In this document: piece after piece, positions 23,894 through 39,480 of the stretch
Numbering within the stretch: position 1 is the stretch's first letter
Layout of the letters: every line of letters starts with the position of its first letter
Assembly: GCA_051294375.1 (NCBI GenBank)
Contig: JBJCIZ010000239.1
Location: forward strand, 2,741,476-2,805,475
Source of the DNA: Paraspadella gotoi
Lineage: Eukaryota > Chaetognatha
DNA length: 64,000 nt
Direction: 5' to 3'
Translations under genes and position numbers: made by a program
Notes under the pieces: generated by a model
Database searches by the model: none
Seen by the model: the letters and a program-made list of their open reading frames with translations, nothing else
What the model was told of the DNA's origin: nothing

Positions 23894-25397
23894 GATTTGA
23901 TTAGTCATATTTTGCTCAACGTGTGCCAAAGTCAAACTAAATCCAATGGATTGCTTCATCTATGGCTTTAGTTTTTTTTTTATCAATAACTAAGCCTCTT
24001 GCTATTTTTATTAGCCTAATTTATCTTTCTTTTCTGTCGTCATTGATAAATAAGCTATATCTAACCGTCGGCGAACGTTTTTGAAAAAAAAGACTAAATA
24101 TTATTTTATGAACATGTACCGAGCCATAGGACAGCTTTTGCTATCACCTCGATTTGTAGCTTTTACCAGATTTATTTCAAATTTTTTAGAACTTTTATAA
24201 TCTCATACTATTTATGTTGTATGATCGATTAAAGTGCCTGACTCGTCACTGATTTTTTTTTATTTTTTTAATAAACTTTATACAAATTTAAAGATAGCTT
24301 TCGTGATAGAGTAGATGTTGAAAAATTTTTAAATAGCTGCTATTAAGGTTTAGTGTGTAGTAATATCATCGACGCTGACTACAAAAACAACAACAAAAAC
24401 TACAACAAGACAAACGGCCAGATTCTCACGCGCAATCACAATCGATCCAACGCATTGAAGAAGAAGAAGAAGAAGAAGAAGAAGAAGAAGAAGAGTCGAG
24501 AAGCGTCGAGAAGAAGCACTAGTAGGAGGAGGATGAGGAGCTTGCTCCAGGATGAGGAGAGAGGAGCGAGTGAATTTAAAGGTGAAGGAAGAGAAACGAG
24601 ACATTCGACTTGTTCGATGTTGACAACATGTTGACCCTTATGGCTAAGTAGACAAAAAAGTTTGTAAGAATTTCGTCTTCTCTGAATCTTCTCTGAATCT
24701 TCTCTGAAATCTTTATAATTTAAGCAATCAAAAGATTTCATACCTTTCGCTAATGCATGTAATACATATTGTATTATGAGAAAGTGAAAAAAAATGACGG
24801 AATTCTTGAAAGGATGAAGGTTTAAGAAAGTGATAAGACTTGAAATAAGTGGATAATTAGTTTAAAAGTATGGAAAGTGTGGTAAATCACAACGCTCTCT
24901 ATTCCCGATATCTGAAGATTTTCTTTTTCCCCTGGACGATCTCAGCTTTTTGTTTTGAATTTAACACATCGACTGAAGGTGTCGCTGCGACACCCTATTT
25001 CGCATAATATCCACATAAATATGCGTACATGACAAGTCAGTTCCCGTTCAAAGTCCCTCGAATGAATCTTTACTCTTCATTATAAATCAAAGATGTTTTA
25101 ACAACTATCCCTCGGCCTCTCTCGCCGATTTGTCAAGCTCATAAATTGCAACAAGCTGTTTCCTAAATAAGTCCTTTCTTCCTCACCAGCTGTTCGCTCT
25201 TGGATCTTAGTCTGCATCTCTATTCACGCTTCGCCATCTTATTATCTGGAAAGGTCACCTTCTTGGTTGCAACTGAAGGAGACATATGTTGCTCCATTTT
25301 CTCTCATTTCCATCTCGTTCATTCCTTCAAACTCCCCGACATTTTTTTTTTCGGCCATTTTTTTTTATTCCCCACTTGGATATAATTCAATGTGGCG
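23894..25397. other. Intergenic, DOCK7-like to tafazzin, with (GAA)n
   Basis: AT-rich at first, with an AATAAA near 24269 that may end the DOCK7 transcript. A (GAA)13 tract lies at 24457-24495 in a purine-rich stretch (24457-24600) that stays open for about 90 codons from a GTG, giving a low-complexity Lys/Arg sequence that I do not accept as a gene. CTCACCAG at ~25183-25190 could be a leader splice acceptor for tafazzin. Confidence 0.5.
24457..24495. repeat. (GAA)n microsatellite
   Basis: Thirteen GAA triplets in a row in the DOCK7-tafazzin gap, extended by GA-rich sequence to about 24600. Confidence 0.9.
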
Positions 25398-26590
25398 ATG
25401 ACGAATCTGAAATCCCAAAGGCCTCGTCTCCCTCTGCCCTCCTCCACTCTCCCCTGGCCTTTTCCCGATACGTCGCCCTTTGGCTTCAAACAAAATCTGA
25501 CGTCTCTGCTGCGTCGCGCGGGGACCAGAGTTATCATGACAACCGTCGCCGTCATCGGAGGCTTTTGGGTCAGACGTCTCAATCGTTGTGAGATTCACAA
25601 TCGGGAACCTTGGCTCAAACTGGTAAGTGTTAAGATACTTAAATATTAAGTTCAAGAAAAGTTATGCGGCGCAGACACTGCGGTTTCACCACCGACTAAA
25701 TACAAACGAACCCCGATGGCTTAGCTGGCTAAAGAGAACCATCCCAACCGAGTCGGCTTAAATTCCGGCGGCCTCCCGCTTAGTTGGCGGTACAGAGCCA
25801 GTGGTAGTAGGCGACCATTCAGGGTCCGAACCCCTTAACGCAATTCGGTGAGATGCCCCGGGCCCTGGGCATCAGAAGTGATCCTCGCCGATGCTAAAGC
25901 TGCTACTTCCAGGTGGAATATCGCGACGACCGTCCACTCCTCAGCATCTCCAATCACTCCTCTTGTCTCGATGACGTCTTCATCCACGGCCTTTTGCCTT
26001 TCCGCGTCAAGTGCCGCCCTCGTCTCATGCGCTGGACCCTCGCCGCCGACGATATTTGCTTCCGCCGCCCGTCGCACGCGCTCTTCTTCTCTATGGGTCA
26101 AACGGCGCCCGTCGTCAGGGGCAACGGCGTTTACCAGAAGAGTGTAGACGCGATGATCGACGTATTGGACTCCAACGGCTACGTCCACGTTTACCCCGAA
26201 GGAGGGATCAACATGACCCACGAATGGACCCGTCTTAAATGGGGCGTGGCCAGAATGATCTCGGACTCCCGCGTCCCGCCAATCCTCGTCCCCGTCTGGC
26301 ACGTGGGCTTCGAGGACATCCTTCCCAACTATCCGCCCTACGTGCCCAGAGTCGGCAAACGCACGACCGTCCTCTTCGGAGCGCCCATCGATACGGAGTG
26401 CTGGATGGAGGAGATCCGGCGGATGGGCGAGGAGCAGAGGCGCTTCGAGGATTCTCTCTTTACTCGAGATGAAAAGATTAAAATTATGAAAATGTATTCG
26501 TTGGATTCTTTGAGTTGCGCCGAGCATTCGAGGAAACGAATCTGTGATTTCGTGGAGGAAAAACTCAAGGAATTAAAAATGGAAGCTTAA
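25398..26590 (+). CDS. TAFAZZIN: Tafazzin, cardiolipin-remodelling transacylase, 2 exons, 300 aa
   Basis: Exons 25398-25622 and 25913-26590. Tafazzin moves acyl chains between phospholipids and lysolipids in mitochondrial membranes to remodel cardiolipin. Seen: the entry WPFPDTSPF, a short hydrophobic segment (VIMTTVAVIGGFWV) that should anchor it interfacially, HNREPWLKL, the acyltransferase HX4D site as SNHSSCLDD, MRWTLAADDICFRRP, the substrate motif YPEGGINMTHEW, PVWHVGFEDILPNYPPYVPR and a C-terminal KKLKELK-like helix. Alignment with animal tafazzins runs the full length with the mammalian extra loop (exon 5) missing, as in most animals. The single intron (25623-25912) carries a SINE-like element. 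A GTG codon two codons upstream is open but ATG 25398 is the likely start. Confidence 0.94.
25711..25880 (+). mobile_element. tRNA-derived SINE-like element in tafazzin intron 1
   Basis: GC-rich island in an AT-rich intron. TGGCTTAGCTGG (25717-25728) fits a Pol III box A, and GGCTTAAATTCC (25755-25766) a box B, at tRNA spacing. A second tRNA-like pair follows: CTTAGTTGGCGGTACAGAGC (25779-25798) and GGGTCCGAACCCC (25822-25834). The tail has an inverted repeat, GATGCCC (25852-25858) with GGGCATC (25867-25873). Parts recur in SCYL3 intron 2. Ends and target-site duplications were not identified, so the limits are approximate. Confidence 0.55.
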
Positions 26591-26908
26591 ATTTACACGA
26601 CGGACGATCGTCTTGAAGTTCGTTTAGTCCGTGGATCTTCTCTTCGTTGTTTTCGCGTTCACTGCCGATTCATTATATTAGATATTTATTATTTATTTGA
26701 TATTTAATTATCCATCGATCGTATATCCTGTTGCATGTTGAATCTCATTCGTTTTTTTTTTTTTCTACAAGTTTTTTACATTTTATATATATCTAAAAGA
26801 TGAAACATAACCGCGCTACTGCGAGGTCGTCCAACGCGGCCCGAAACTTATTCATTCCTAGTCGATGTTGATTGCGAATTCAATCTCAAAAAGACTGAAG
26901 TGGATAAA
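26591..26908. other. Intergenic, tafazzin to TMEM184B-like
   Basis: Holds the tafazzin 3' UTR and the TMEM184B-like leader. AT-rich with a TATATATAT stretch near 26780. No other gene seen. Confidence 0.5.
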
Positions 26909-30444
<3,536 letters not shown>

Positions 30445-31487
30445 GCCTCTCGTTAGAAACATTTTCAGTTAACTTTTTGTCCAAATTATGGCGGAGAAAT
30501 TGTAAAGCTAAATTACTCTCAAATGACGCGGTTGACGCGCATAGGCGTAGCTATAGATTTTATTTTAAGTAGAACTTATATTTAATCGCTAAGACTTAAA
30601 AGTAGGACCGCAAAACATATTTCGTCTCCTTTGTTGTCATTGTTTTTTTTTTAGAAAAAAAGCATCCAATTCTGTTTTTATCATGAGTAGAAATTTTCCA
30701 GTAGCTTGATTTAATGACCCAGTGGTTGATTCCAGTCCGGCCTTGTTTTTAATTTTATTTTTTGTCGCGGCAACGAAAACTTTAAAACACGAGCAATGTT
30801 GTAAGTAGCTTTCGAAATTACCTATCGTACTTAAGACATTGTACCATCTTCAAATCTTTCATTACTGAATAAAACAACGACGCTAAGACAGGGATAGTTA
30901 AAATGTATTATTGAGTTAGCCTTTCGTTTCATTACTAGTACTTCCCCGATCTGTTATATTTTATAAAATTATTACCTACATGAAACTGCAATCTTCAGAT
31001 ATGGATTTTGTATATCCAGAGACAAATTTTTCTGCTTTTAAATCGAAATTCACATTTCATTATTTTTCCCCCCTCTAAATAAACATTTTTTTAATTTGCT
31101 ATTTTAACAGCTGCGAGTTAATACAATACGGTCACTTCCCCCCGTCATTCAAGCAAATTAAAAAATCGTTAAATATTAATTTTTGTGATATATATTCAGT
31201 ACAATCTTAGCTATATTTGTTACATAAGCGTCCATTAAGATGTTGATCTCACGAGGTTGTTTATTTTTATTTAAATAAAGTAAAGACAAAAAATTAGAAT
31301 TCTACCTACGACCTACGTATGGTCTATCGCTCGATAGGTTGAGTGGAATAAGATCTATTAAATAAGTGAGAAAGCTTTTGGCATTTGGCTCATAAAAGCC
31401 AAATAAAGCTTATAAGATGGTGAAAAAGCTTTCTAAACAGACAGGCCTTCGACTACGGGATGCCCTTTGTTTTCTGACGAATTGGCC

Positions 31488-31545
31488 TTGCTCCGTCAAA
31501 GCTGTCATCTTTCTCACCTTCTGGCAAGGTGAGAGAACTTTTTGC
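31488..31545 (+). repeat. 58-bp exact copy of the TMEM184B-like exon 8/intron 8 border
   Basis: Identical, base for base, to 28443-28500, starting TTGCTCCGTCAAAGCTGTCA and ending AGAACTTTTTGC. Flanks differ. Because it includes intronic bases it was copied from DNA or unspliced RNA, not from mature mRNA. It has no open context and is probably inert. Confidence 0.95.
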
Positions 31546-31629
31546 GCTCTTTGGCGGACGTCGATTGGTTTGCCACATTCAAGTTCTTTTTTCTGTTCTG
31601 CCACCGAAACATAAATAGCGGAAATATTA

Positions 31630-32270
31630 ATGAATATGGCCAATAAGGCGTAGTGAAAGTTACGTACGAAAATTCTAAAGGTCAATTATGAACAACATAC
31701 CATCAGTGAACATTAATTTGTAAAAAAAATTAATTTTATATTTTTTAATTTTCGCAGTAGGCTATATTTATATATAGTACTATCCTTATAAAATCGAAAA
31801 ATTTCAAAATAGGCTTTTCCTAATTTTTATTGCAGATTTGAATTCCACGTCAAAAGTTGATAAAAGAAAATATAAATTATTTTTAAAAATTCTTTCATTA
31901 AGTGGGTTAAAAATTAAAAAAACTATATTTAATATATAAAAAGTTAATTTTCATCTTAAAATATAGTTTTTTCTAATTTTTTACCCACTTAATGAAGGAA
32001 TTTTTTAAAAAGAGTTATATTTCTTTTTATCAACTTTTTATGACGAATCCAAATTTGCAAAAAAATCTTAGAAAAAACTGTTTTGAAATTTTAACATTTA
32101 TTGGATTAGTACTAGTATAAATATGGCCTACTGCGTAAATTGTAAAATTTATTATAAATTTTTTTATACATAAATGTTCATTAGTATAATGTTGTTCGTT
32201 CCTCACTTTTAGAATTTTAATTAAAGTTAAATTTAGAAATTTTACTACCCCTTAATGGCCAAATATAAGC
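31630..32270. repeat. Large imperfect inverted (foldback) repeat
   Basis: The arm 31630-31930 is matched in reverse complement by 31959-32270, with a loop of about 28 bp. Matching landmarks from the centre outward: AAGTGGGTTAAAAATT with AATTTTTTACCCACTT; AAAAGTTGATAAAAG with CTTTTTATCAACTTTT; GCAGTAGGCTATATTTATA with TATAAATATGGCCTACTGC; GAACAACAT with ATGTTGTTC; TATGGCCAATAAGG with CCCTTAATGGCCAAATA. Mismatches and small indels are spread along both arms. No transposase frame is present. It may be a MITE or foldback element, or a long-hairpin RNA source. Confidence 0.85.
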
Positions 32271-32959
32271 TTTTTGCCTCTTCTATGATTTTCAACTCGA
32301 CAAAATGGGCGTTTTGATCCATTTCATTAACTAAATAGATCCGGACTCATTAAAAATGAAATCTTTTCTCTGGGGGGGAAGAAAACCAGTTTTTTTGACG
32401 AAGTGATATTTTTATTTATTATTTATTAAGAGGAATATTGTGATAAACGTTGACTAGACAAATCAAGGTAACAATGCAAAAATTCAAGTTCCATACATTC
32501 TATTTTTTTTATCACAATTTGTGTTCTGATTGATCGTGCCTTTTTGTAAAAATAGTAATCTGTAAAATGATAGCTTCGTCCGGTTTGAACGAAAATAGGT
32601 TGCCACAATGAAACGTTTGCGAATTTCATGCACGTGCGACAAATAAAAACTGCAACAGACTCATGCAAATATTATAACGTAGAGACGAAAAGGGTCAAAA
32701 ACTAAACTAAATTATTGTCAGAGGTGGATGAGATTAGCTCAAAACGAACATTGATTCTGAAAGTATTCCACGGTTCGGAATATGAAAATGGCCCATAATC
32801 TTGTAAACAGAACTTAAATGAATGAAAAAGAGAATTTTTTGCCAGTAACAAAAATAGGTTTCAAACAGGTTTTTAGATTAAACAAAATTTTATAAATAAT
32901 TCGTTTAATTTACCAATGATACGACATAAGAACGTAAATTAAGAGTATTGGTGAACCAA

Positions 32960-35900
32960 CTACTGCCGATATGTCTTGCGATCTCGATTAAAAACTGTGT
33001 CGTAGGCCGATGTCTTCCCACATTTCCACATGGCGGTCAATAGATTTGTGAAGCCCGTGTCTCGCGGCTTTTCGAGACCTCGAAGCCCGCGTTGTTTCAT
33101 GACTGGCCAAAGGGAAAGGAAAAGTTTCATCAAATTGCCCAAAAAGGCGCCAGACTCGATTTTTAGTTGCGCCGCGAGTACTCGCGAGTCACTTGTTTGT
33201 CGGTATTTCTCTCCGTCCCACTTATGTTAAAAATGCTCAGAACTCGCCTCGTTGCACATTTGTTAAGACAGGAAAAAACCTCAAATCTACGCGATTGCTA
33301 GCGCCGCCTTCAAGAAATCCTAAAACTATAAAGAATAAAAGACGGAATTCCGATGCAATTGTCATAGATACACTGGCTCAGTAAGTCACTGTGGCGCAAC
33401 ACATTGGATAAACCTATCTAAAAATCGATCTAAAAATGAAAAATTCTTTCCCAAAATCAATTAGACTATGCAATGTGAAACTGTCGTATCTGAACTGAGA
33501 TCTCATTTCCAACCGCCTCGCCTCACCCGAGATGAACTCCTTGTGCGAGAGGTGTCCGTCTTGATCCTCGTCGAAGAGAACGAAAATGACGTCGATGACG
33601 TGGTCGGACGCGGTGACGCCGGCCACGGTGCGCGCCACGTGTTTGAACGTCGGCTTGTCGATCGGGGCTCCCGCCATGTGGTAAAACGTGAGAGCGACGT
33701 CGACTTCTTGGATGTTGTTGAGAAAAGAAAAGAAGTCGACGAAGTCTTGGAAGGTGATGCCCGGTGATGTCACTGAGAGGAAAAGAGTGTGTTTTGTGAA
33801 ACAAAATTCATGATCGGAGACAATTACACTCTTTTAAATAAATTACAATTACATCCGGGAGATTTTTTTGTCTCTATAACGTCGGACGTTGCTTCTCCCT
33901 CCTCGATGTCTTCCACCGCCTGACCAAAGGCCCGCTTGACGCGCCGCTTCATTCGTATCACCTTTTTGTCGGAAAAGCCGGCGTAGGTCAGGAGACAGTC
34001 TGCGAAATCGATCTGATGAGAAAGAGAAAAATTATTTTTAATGTCACGATGTATCTAGAAAACATGACTGACCACAGAACCGACCTCCTTAAGCGTTCCG
34101 TCCGGGTTGAGATTGTAGCGATGAAACTCGAGCGCAAGAATCTCCTGCTGCAGTTGCTTTTGAAACTGAATGAACTTTTCCGCCGTCAACTTGACGTCGC
34201 GATTTGTTCCAAAGAAATAGGACGTCAGCGCGGGTTGAATGCCCTTGGCCACGTTTCCTTGCCGTTGTGGAATTCATAATCGCATCATTTGAGATTTTAT
34301 TTTAATATTAGGATAAACGGTTCACTTACCCGTGTTGGAATGATCGCGATGACGCTTCCCGACTTTAGTTCTGTTCCTCAGGATGTTTTGCACTTTCTCA
34401 AACTCGGCCAAGTCGACATTGCCGTCTCCGTCAAAGTCGAACATCTTGAAGGCCATCTCGAAATGACGCGGGGGCGTCGACAGCATCGTCAAGAGAAACA
34501 AGTAGTCTGCAGGGGGTCGGGATGTAATTTGACATAACGGAATAGTGCGGGACGAAGGGCTTTGATGCTTACCTGAAAAAGTAATGAGCCCGTTTTCTGC
34601 CAATTTGTAGAAGATGGAGTCTTTGGGTAAGTTGGAAGAGACTTTGTACTTTTTGGGGTCGATCCGCTGGAATTGATCGAGGCCGAGACCTTCTGGTTGT
34701 TTGCTTCCGGGAGTCAATGACCGGACGAAATCTTCCGGTGTCATAAATACCTTAGTAGTTAAACAAATCACAAGGTTAACACTTTTGGCTATTGCAATCA
34801 CTTCCGATCATAAACATTGTCAACTATTGAGCAGTGGCTTCGAAAAATGATTTGCTCTCTGTAAATTACAAAGTGGGAATAAAATTTTTAAAATTAGAGA
34901 AATTGAAAATATCAGTGTTTACGACCGGAAGTACAAATCAAAGAGGTTTTTTGTAGGGAAGTTTTTGTTTCTGTTGCACCAAAGGAAAATTTATTCCAAT
35001 TCAAAATAAAATAAAACAAATCGTCTGGTGCTTAAGAAATGGCTCACTACAAAATGTTTTCTTCATCTCATGCGAGGCTATCTAACAACAAGTGACAATG
35101 AATAAATAACTTAAAAATCAATTACGTCTGGTCTCTTATAAAGGGGAAATCAGGAACAGCAATTTTTTTTGTTTTGCACGAAAAACAGGCCAATGAGATG
35201 AGCATAAAAAGATTTTTATACTGTTTAAATTTGATAAGGAAACATTTACGATGGCAGCAGACGTTAAAAATGTCAATTATTATAATCGGACTTAGATCGT
35301 ATTGTACTCAAAGTTTCCTTCGAGTTTTCAATAAAAAATAAACAATTGCTTTCAAGTTAGAATATACGTTTGTATGCGTTTTACCCACCCGAAAAGTGCT
35401 CAGATGTTTCTATAATAATTTTAAAATGGAAGGGGTAACAAGTCATAGTTTAATAATATAATAATTTAATTCACGTAGGAAAGCAGAAACCAAATTCTAA
35501 GTAATCGTTAATATTGCTCAATAGTCCGTGCTCACTTCATTTATTCATTAATTGATATATTTCCTAAATCGACTGATTAATATTAGTGTTGACGTTAACA
35601 TTGACAGAGCAATATTCACTCAAATAAAAAACGTTTATACCTAAAAAAAAAATGAGACGAGGACTAACAATTTTTTTTTTCGTCGATGCAATTCAAGGTG
35701 AGAGGGAAGAAAAAGTGGATGGACTTTGACGAGTGTTTTGGTCGAACTTAAAAAGCTGCATCTAACGGACTTGTGCTTTCTAACTGATAATTATTTTACC
35801 TGAGACTTATGCTTAAACTCCCTTCGCTAAAAATTGTAAATTGAATCCAGACGAATATGAATTTTGGTTTAAATCTATTGACCGCGCAAACGGCGCCCCA

Positions 35901-36987
35901 CTCTGCGTTCCTCACCTCGTGGCCGGGCTCGGTCTCCGTCTTGGCTTGAAGCGTCGCAAAGTAGCGAAAGATTTTGTCGGGGGTTGAATAAGCGCGGATT
36001 CGGTTCTCGTATTCGATGATGCGACGATCTCGAAAGCCCACCTTGAGAAATCGAGAAAGGAAAACAAAACTAATATTAAAATCCAAAATGAAAATAGACA
36101 CATTTAGATTTAATACTGCAAAATGTAAATGATATTGAGAAATTCAATCTCATTTAAGATTATATTAAATAATCATCTCTTAAAAAAGCAAGATTGAAAA
36201 AAAAATGGGAAAGTTATGAAATGGGTCAATTTCGATGGCGGATGTAAATCGAGACTCAACTCTTTTCTTTTTGTTCGACTCGTCGACGTCTTTCTCGACG
36301 CATTCTTCGAGTTTGAGGTCGTCAGGGGAAACCTAAAATCGAGGGGTAGGAGGCGGGAAAAGTTAGTTAAAAGAACCAGAGAAGATATATGTGTAAAAAA
36401 ACAAATTAAAAAACAAGCAGGGCTCGTTGGGCTCAAACTAAAAGCGGACTTCACAGGAAGCAGTCAAGCACCAACCTTCGATTCGTCACCCGCATTGACG
36501 GCAACTGCGGCGGGAGTTGGCGCGGTTCGTTCGCTCGATTTGATGTCGTCGGTGTCGACAACCGTCTCCGACGAAGAAGTGCCACAGTCGGCAGCGCGAA
36601 CGATGGAGAAGGGAAGAGAAAACGTTGGGAGTATGGATGGATTATGACGACGGTAATGAAGGAAAAAGGCGCCGCTTCCGAACAAGAAGAGACCTACGGA
36701 AAAAAGGAACGTTATGCGAATTTATTCCAAAATTACATCGGAATAAGTCGGATTAATCGGTTAATCAAAACACCCGCACCCAGAAGCGCGTCTTTGAAAG
36801 GTGATTTAGTCGAATTGAATCGGTAATGAGAGCGATGAAACCGGCGGTAAAGATCCAAATTCCCACGAGAATAAGCGAAGACAAAGGGAGAGGCACCCGT
36901 CGCCCCCAGCACTCTCGTCTCTGACCAGCAAATGCGGGTCAAAGGGGAGGAGTGGGAGAGGACGGGACGAAGGGTCGACAGACTCAT
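32960..36987 (-). CDS. MICU1: MICU1, EF-hand gatekeeper of the mitochondrial calcium uniporter, 10 exons, 544 aa
   Basis: Exons in transcript order: 36987-36774, 36693-36476, 36332-36261, 36041-35916, 34750-34573, 34506-34330, 34257-34085, 34012-33925, 33772-33527, 33102-32960. MICU1 sits in the intermembrane space, binds Ca2+ and gates MCU-EMRE. Seen: a mitochondrial targeting N-terminus, one membrane segment ([18 protein letters not shown]), KKKR-GFRDRR-type polybasic turn, [20 protein letters not shown], a first canonical EF-hand [42 protein letters not shown], a second canonical EF-hand [13 protein letters not shown], and [20 protein letters not shown] with the cysteine used for dimerisation with MICU2/3. 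The model favours MICU1 over MICU2/3. Exon 8 may extend to 33853 through an alternative donor. Introns 4 (1.17 kb) and 9 are long for this window. Confidence 0.93.
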
Positions 36988-37839
36988 AGTTAATACAAAT
37001 CAATGTTAATATTAGTCGAGAGGGAAAAACGTAAAGTTATTGAGTTAATAGCCAATCATTCTTTAGCCCACGACCGGTCGGCGAGTTTTTTTCTCGAAGC
37101 TTTTTAACGAGCATCGCCTTGCCTGGAAAATGTAAACAATGGTAGAAATACGTTGGGATCATGAAAAGCCCCAGTGGCTACGCCGATGAAAGGTGAATCG
37201 CTGTTTCTTTTTTTTATGCGCGCTTTTCCTTTTCCTGAGTCGCCGACTCGGCGCAAAACATCATCGCTTAGATTTTCAATTGCATTTAATTTAACTTTCT
37301 TTTGCCAACTACTGGTAATAAGATCAATTTATTGTTAGGGAAATTATTTGACTTAACATTACTTTTGATCTTACATGACTAAACTGTTATATAACTAACT
37401 CGTCTAGATTTGTAAAAGTAATGCCCTGAATATCGAGAGCTGAATGATCATCTCTAGCCAAAACAAATTGGAGACAAGTTTCAAGGAAACTGGTAGGCTG
37501 GTAGTCTGGTTTAATCAGTAAAAAATCGGGATGATTTCAGCTTTTTTTTCCAAACAGCTGAAAAAAAAAAACATAAATCGAAACGGAAAAGAAGTGAAGG
37601 AACGTCTTTGTTTTTAGATTACTTTCAATCGGGTGTTTTATGGGATATTTTTGAACGAAAGTAATTTAAAATTAAATCTCAATTGAATCTCGGAAGCAGC
37701 CTTCACCCTCCCCACTACGCAGTTCCTCGACTTCTTTTTCCGCTTCGATCGCAGTCTTCGAAGGGAAATTCTCGCGACGGCGGCGGCGACGGCGGCGGCG
37801 ACGACGACGACACCCGCGTGGGCGAGAAAAGGGTCGGGA
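36988..37839. other. Intergenic, eIF4E2 end to MICU1 start
   Basis: No exon found. GAC/GGC triplet repeats occur at the low-complexity 3' side near 37776-37812, just past the eIF4E2 stop. The MICU1 promoter should be in the upper part. Confidence 0.5.
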
Positions 37840-39094
37840 TCATCGGAGAAACACGTCGGTGTTTCTGAAGGAGGACTTGTCGTTGAGTGAATCTCGGTGA
37901 CACTTGTATTCCATGACGGTGTCGCGCGGAAGGTTGAGCACGCGGGTCAGAGTATCTCGAATACGCGCGCGAGTCTGTTGATCCCCAGAGTTTTGATTCC
38001 AAATGGACACGATGTCCTCCTAAAGGGCGGAGTCGGGTTTATCAGATAAAAAAATCTCTGCTAATTCTCGAATCTTGCGATGACGAACCTGATATCGAAT
38101 CGAGACGACGGCGCCGCAGATCTCCTCCCCGACCATGAACTGCTCGCCCAGCATGGCCAGGATCATGTTCTCCCAGCACCGCGACGCAAGGCCTGGAGAC
38201 AAGGGAATCATATTTTCACTCCCTGAAGCAAATTATAACAGCCAACTGCGACGAACCTTTCCGGAGACGCACGATCCACTTTCCTCCCATCTTGTTCTTC
38301 TCATCCTCCCACATGGGTTTGATGCTTTCCTTGAAAAGATGTAGGTCGCAGTGGCCCGTCAAGTCGTTCGGTCGCACCATGAAGCTGTACAAGTGCCAGA
38401 ATTGTTCCACCGAAGCGAAGGAACCAACGTAACGAATGCTCTTTTATTTAAGAAGAAATTGAGGGTTTTTGAAGCCAGAAATACAAACCAGAAAATTTCG
38501 GGAAGCCAAGACTCACCTGCTCGTAGTTCATGGGCGAAGCTTGTCGTCCCGGCGAGCGCTTGGAGAACCAAAAGGAGAAGGCGTACTGGAGTCGGTGTTC
38601 GCCGGGACCGGGTTGAGTCTCGCCCAGTTTGGGTGGTGGACGATAATTTTGAGGAAGAGAAGGAGATCCTTCGACTGGGAAGGAAGGGGTCACAGTCTTC
38701 TCAGTTGCCAAGAGGGAAGCGGTAGGATTTAAGAGCTTACCCGTTTCTGCGTTGTGAAGGGGGAGGCTGGATTGCTCCGGGGTGCGACCGCCCCGTGGGA
38801 CCAATCCACCACCTCCGCCTGGAGAAGGCGCGGCCGCGACGGGGGCCGATGCCCGCGGGGGAGAGGAATCTTTGGTCGAGGCAACGAGCGGGGGAGCTAG
38901 GGGCGGCGGTGGGACAAAAAAAAGTTAACGTTTCTCTGTTGATAAAAAAAAACCAGGGAATGGCAAGAAGACCACTCACAGTTTCTTTGATTGGGTTTCG
39001 ATTCTTTAACCTCGTTGTCCGAGTTGGAACCGCTGCCTCCGCTGCCTCCGCTGCCGTCTTCCAACTTTAACGCGTTGAATTTGTTAGAATTCAT
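37840..39094 (-). CDS. EIF4E2: eIF4E2 / 4EHP, translational repressor cap-binding protein, 6 exons, 298 aa
   Basis: Exons in transcript order: 39094-38980, 38896-38741, 38674-38517, 38440-38257, 38192-38089, 38019-37840. 4EHP binds the mRNA 5' cap without recruiting eIF4G and, with GIGYF partners, represses translation and initiation on stalled messages. Seen: MNSNKFNALK at the start, as in animal eIF4E2; a long Ser/Gly/Pro linker in exon 2 (lineage-specific, about 50 aa longer than vertebrates); then LQYAFSFWFSKRSPGR with the aromatic cap-stacking position, SVEQFWHLYSFMVRPNDLTG, FKESIKPMWEDEKNK with the second cap tryptophan, GGKWIVRLRKG, RCWENMILAMLGEQF, and RARIRDTLTRVLNLP. Exon 4 begins at AAAAG|AGC, found by frame and family fit. 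Confidence 0.94.
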
Positions 39095-39480
39095 TTTCTT
39101 AAACTTTTTTTAGTATCTTTTCCCTACTTCTCTTTTTTTTATGAAACTGTTAGTTACGATTCGAGCTTACGTCTAAGCCTAAAACAAAAATGATATGAAT
39201 CCGGTGCATCCTTTATTTTCAATCGCGAAGGCACAGTCTGTCTCTCCAAAAGAAAATTTATTTCCAGTTTTTTGATGACGAAAATGAGAAAGCATGAAAG
39301 TCAAGAAAGGACAAGGGCTTTTTATGAGTTTTTATCACATTCGTTCTTCATTAAAATATTCCAGTTGCAGTTTCCCCAACTAAACTATTAAATTCATACG
39401 TCGGTCGATCCAGTAGAATCCACGTCTAAGATAATAACGTCACCCGTTTCACCAAATTTTAATTTCTAAGAATTGGCCTC
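39095..39480. other. Intergenic, SCYL3 end to eIF4E2 start
   Basis: Non-coding, AT-rich. The eIF4E2 start is preceded on its strand by AAAGTTTAAG, three bases before the ATG, a plausible weak 3' splice site. Confidence 0.45.

Larger units (their letters stand above)
30445..32959. other. Gene-free switch region between the + and - gene arrays
   Basis: 2.5 kb with no recognisable exon. Left of it all genes are on the + strand, right of it all are on the - strand, so both neighbouring genes end here. It contains a probable AATAAA (~30866) for TMEM184B-like, the 58-bp duplicate (31488-31545) and a large foldback repeat (about 31630-32270). Confidence 0.7.

Noticed and set aside
24353-24634. 93-codon + strand frame with a poly-Lys run upstream of tafazzin
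   Set aside because: It starts at GTG, is driven by the (GAA)n microsatellite, and has no family features or splice context.
25711-25834. tRNA gene(s) suggested by two box A/box B pairs
   Set aside because: No acceptor stem or anticodon arm can be formed with confidence; a SINE head explains the boxes better.
31410-31685. 91-codon - strand frame over the 58-bp TMEM184B copy
   Set aside because: It runs antisense to the copied exon piece and has no recognisable domain.
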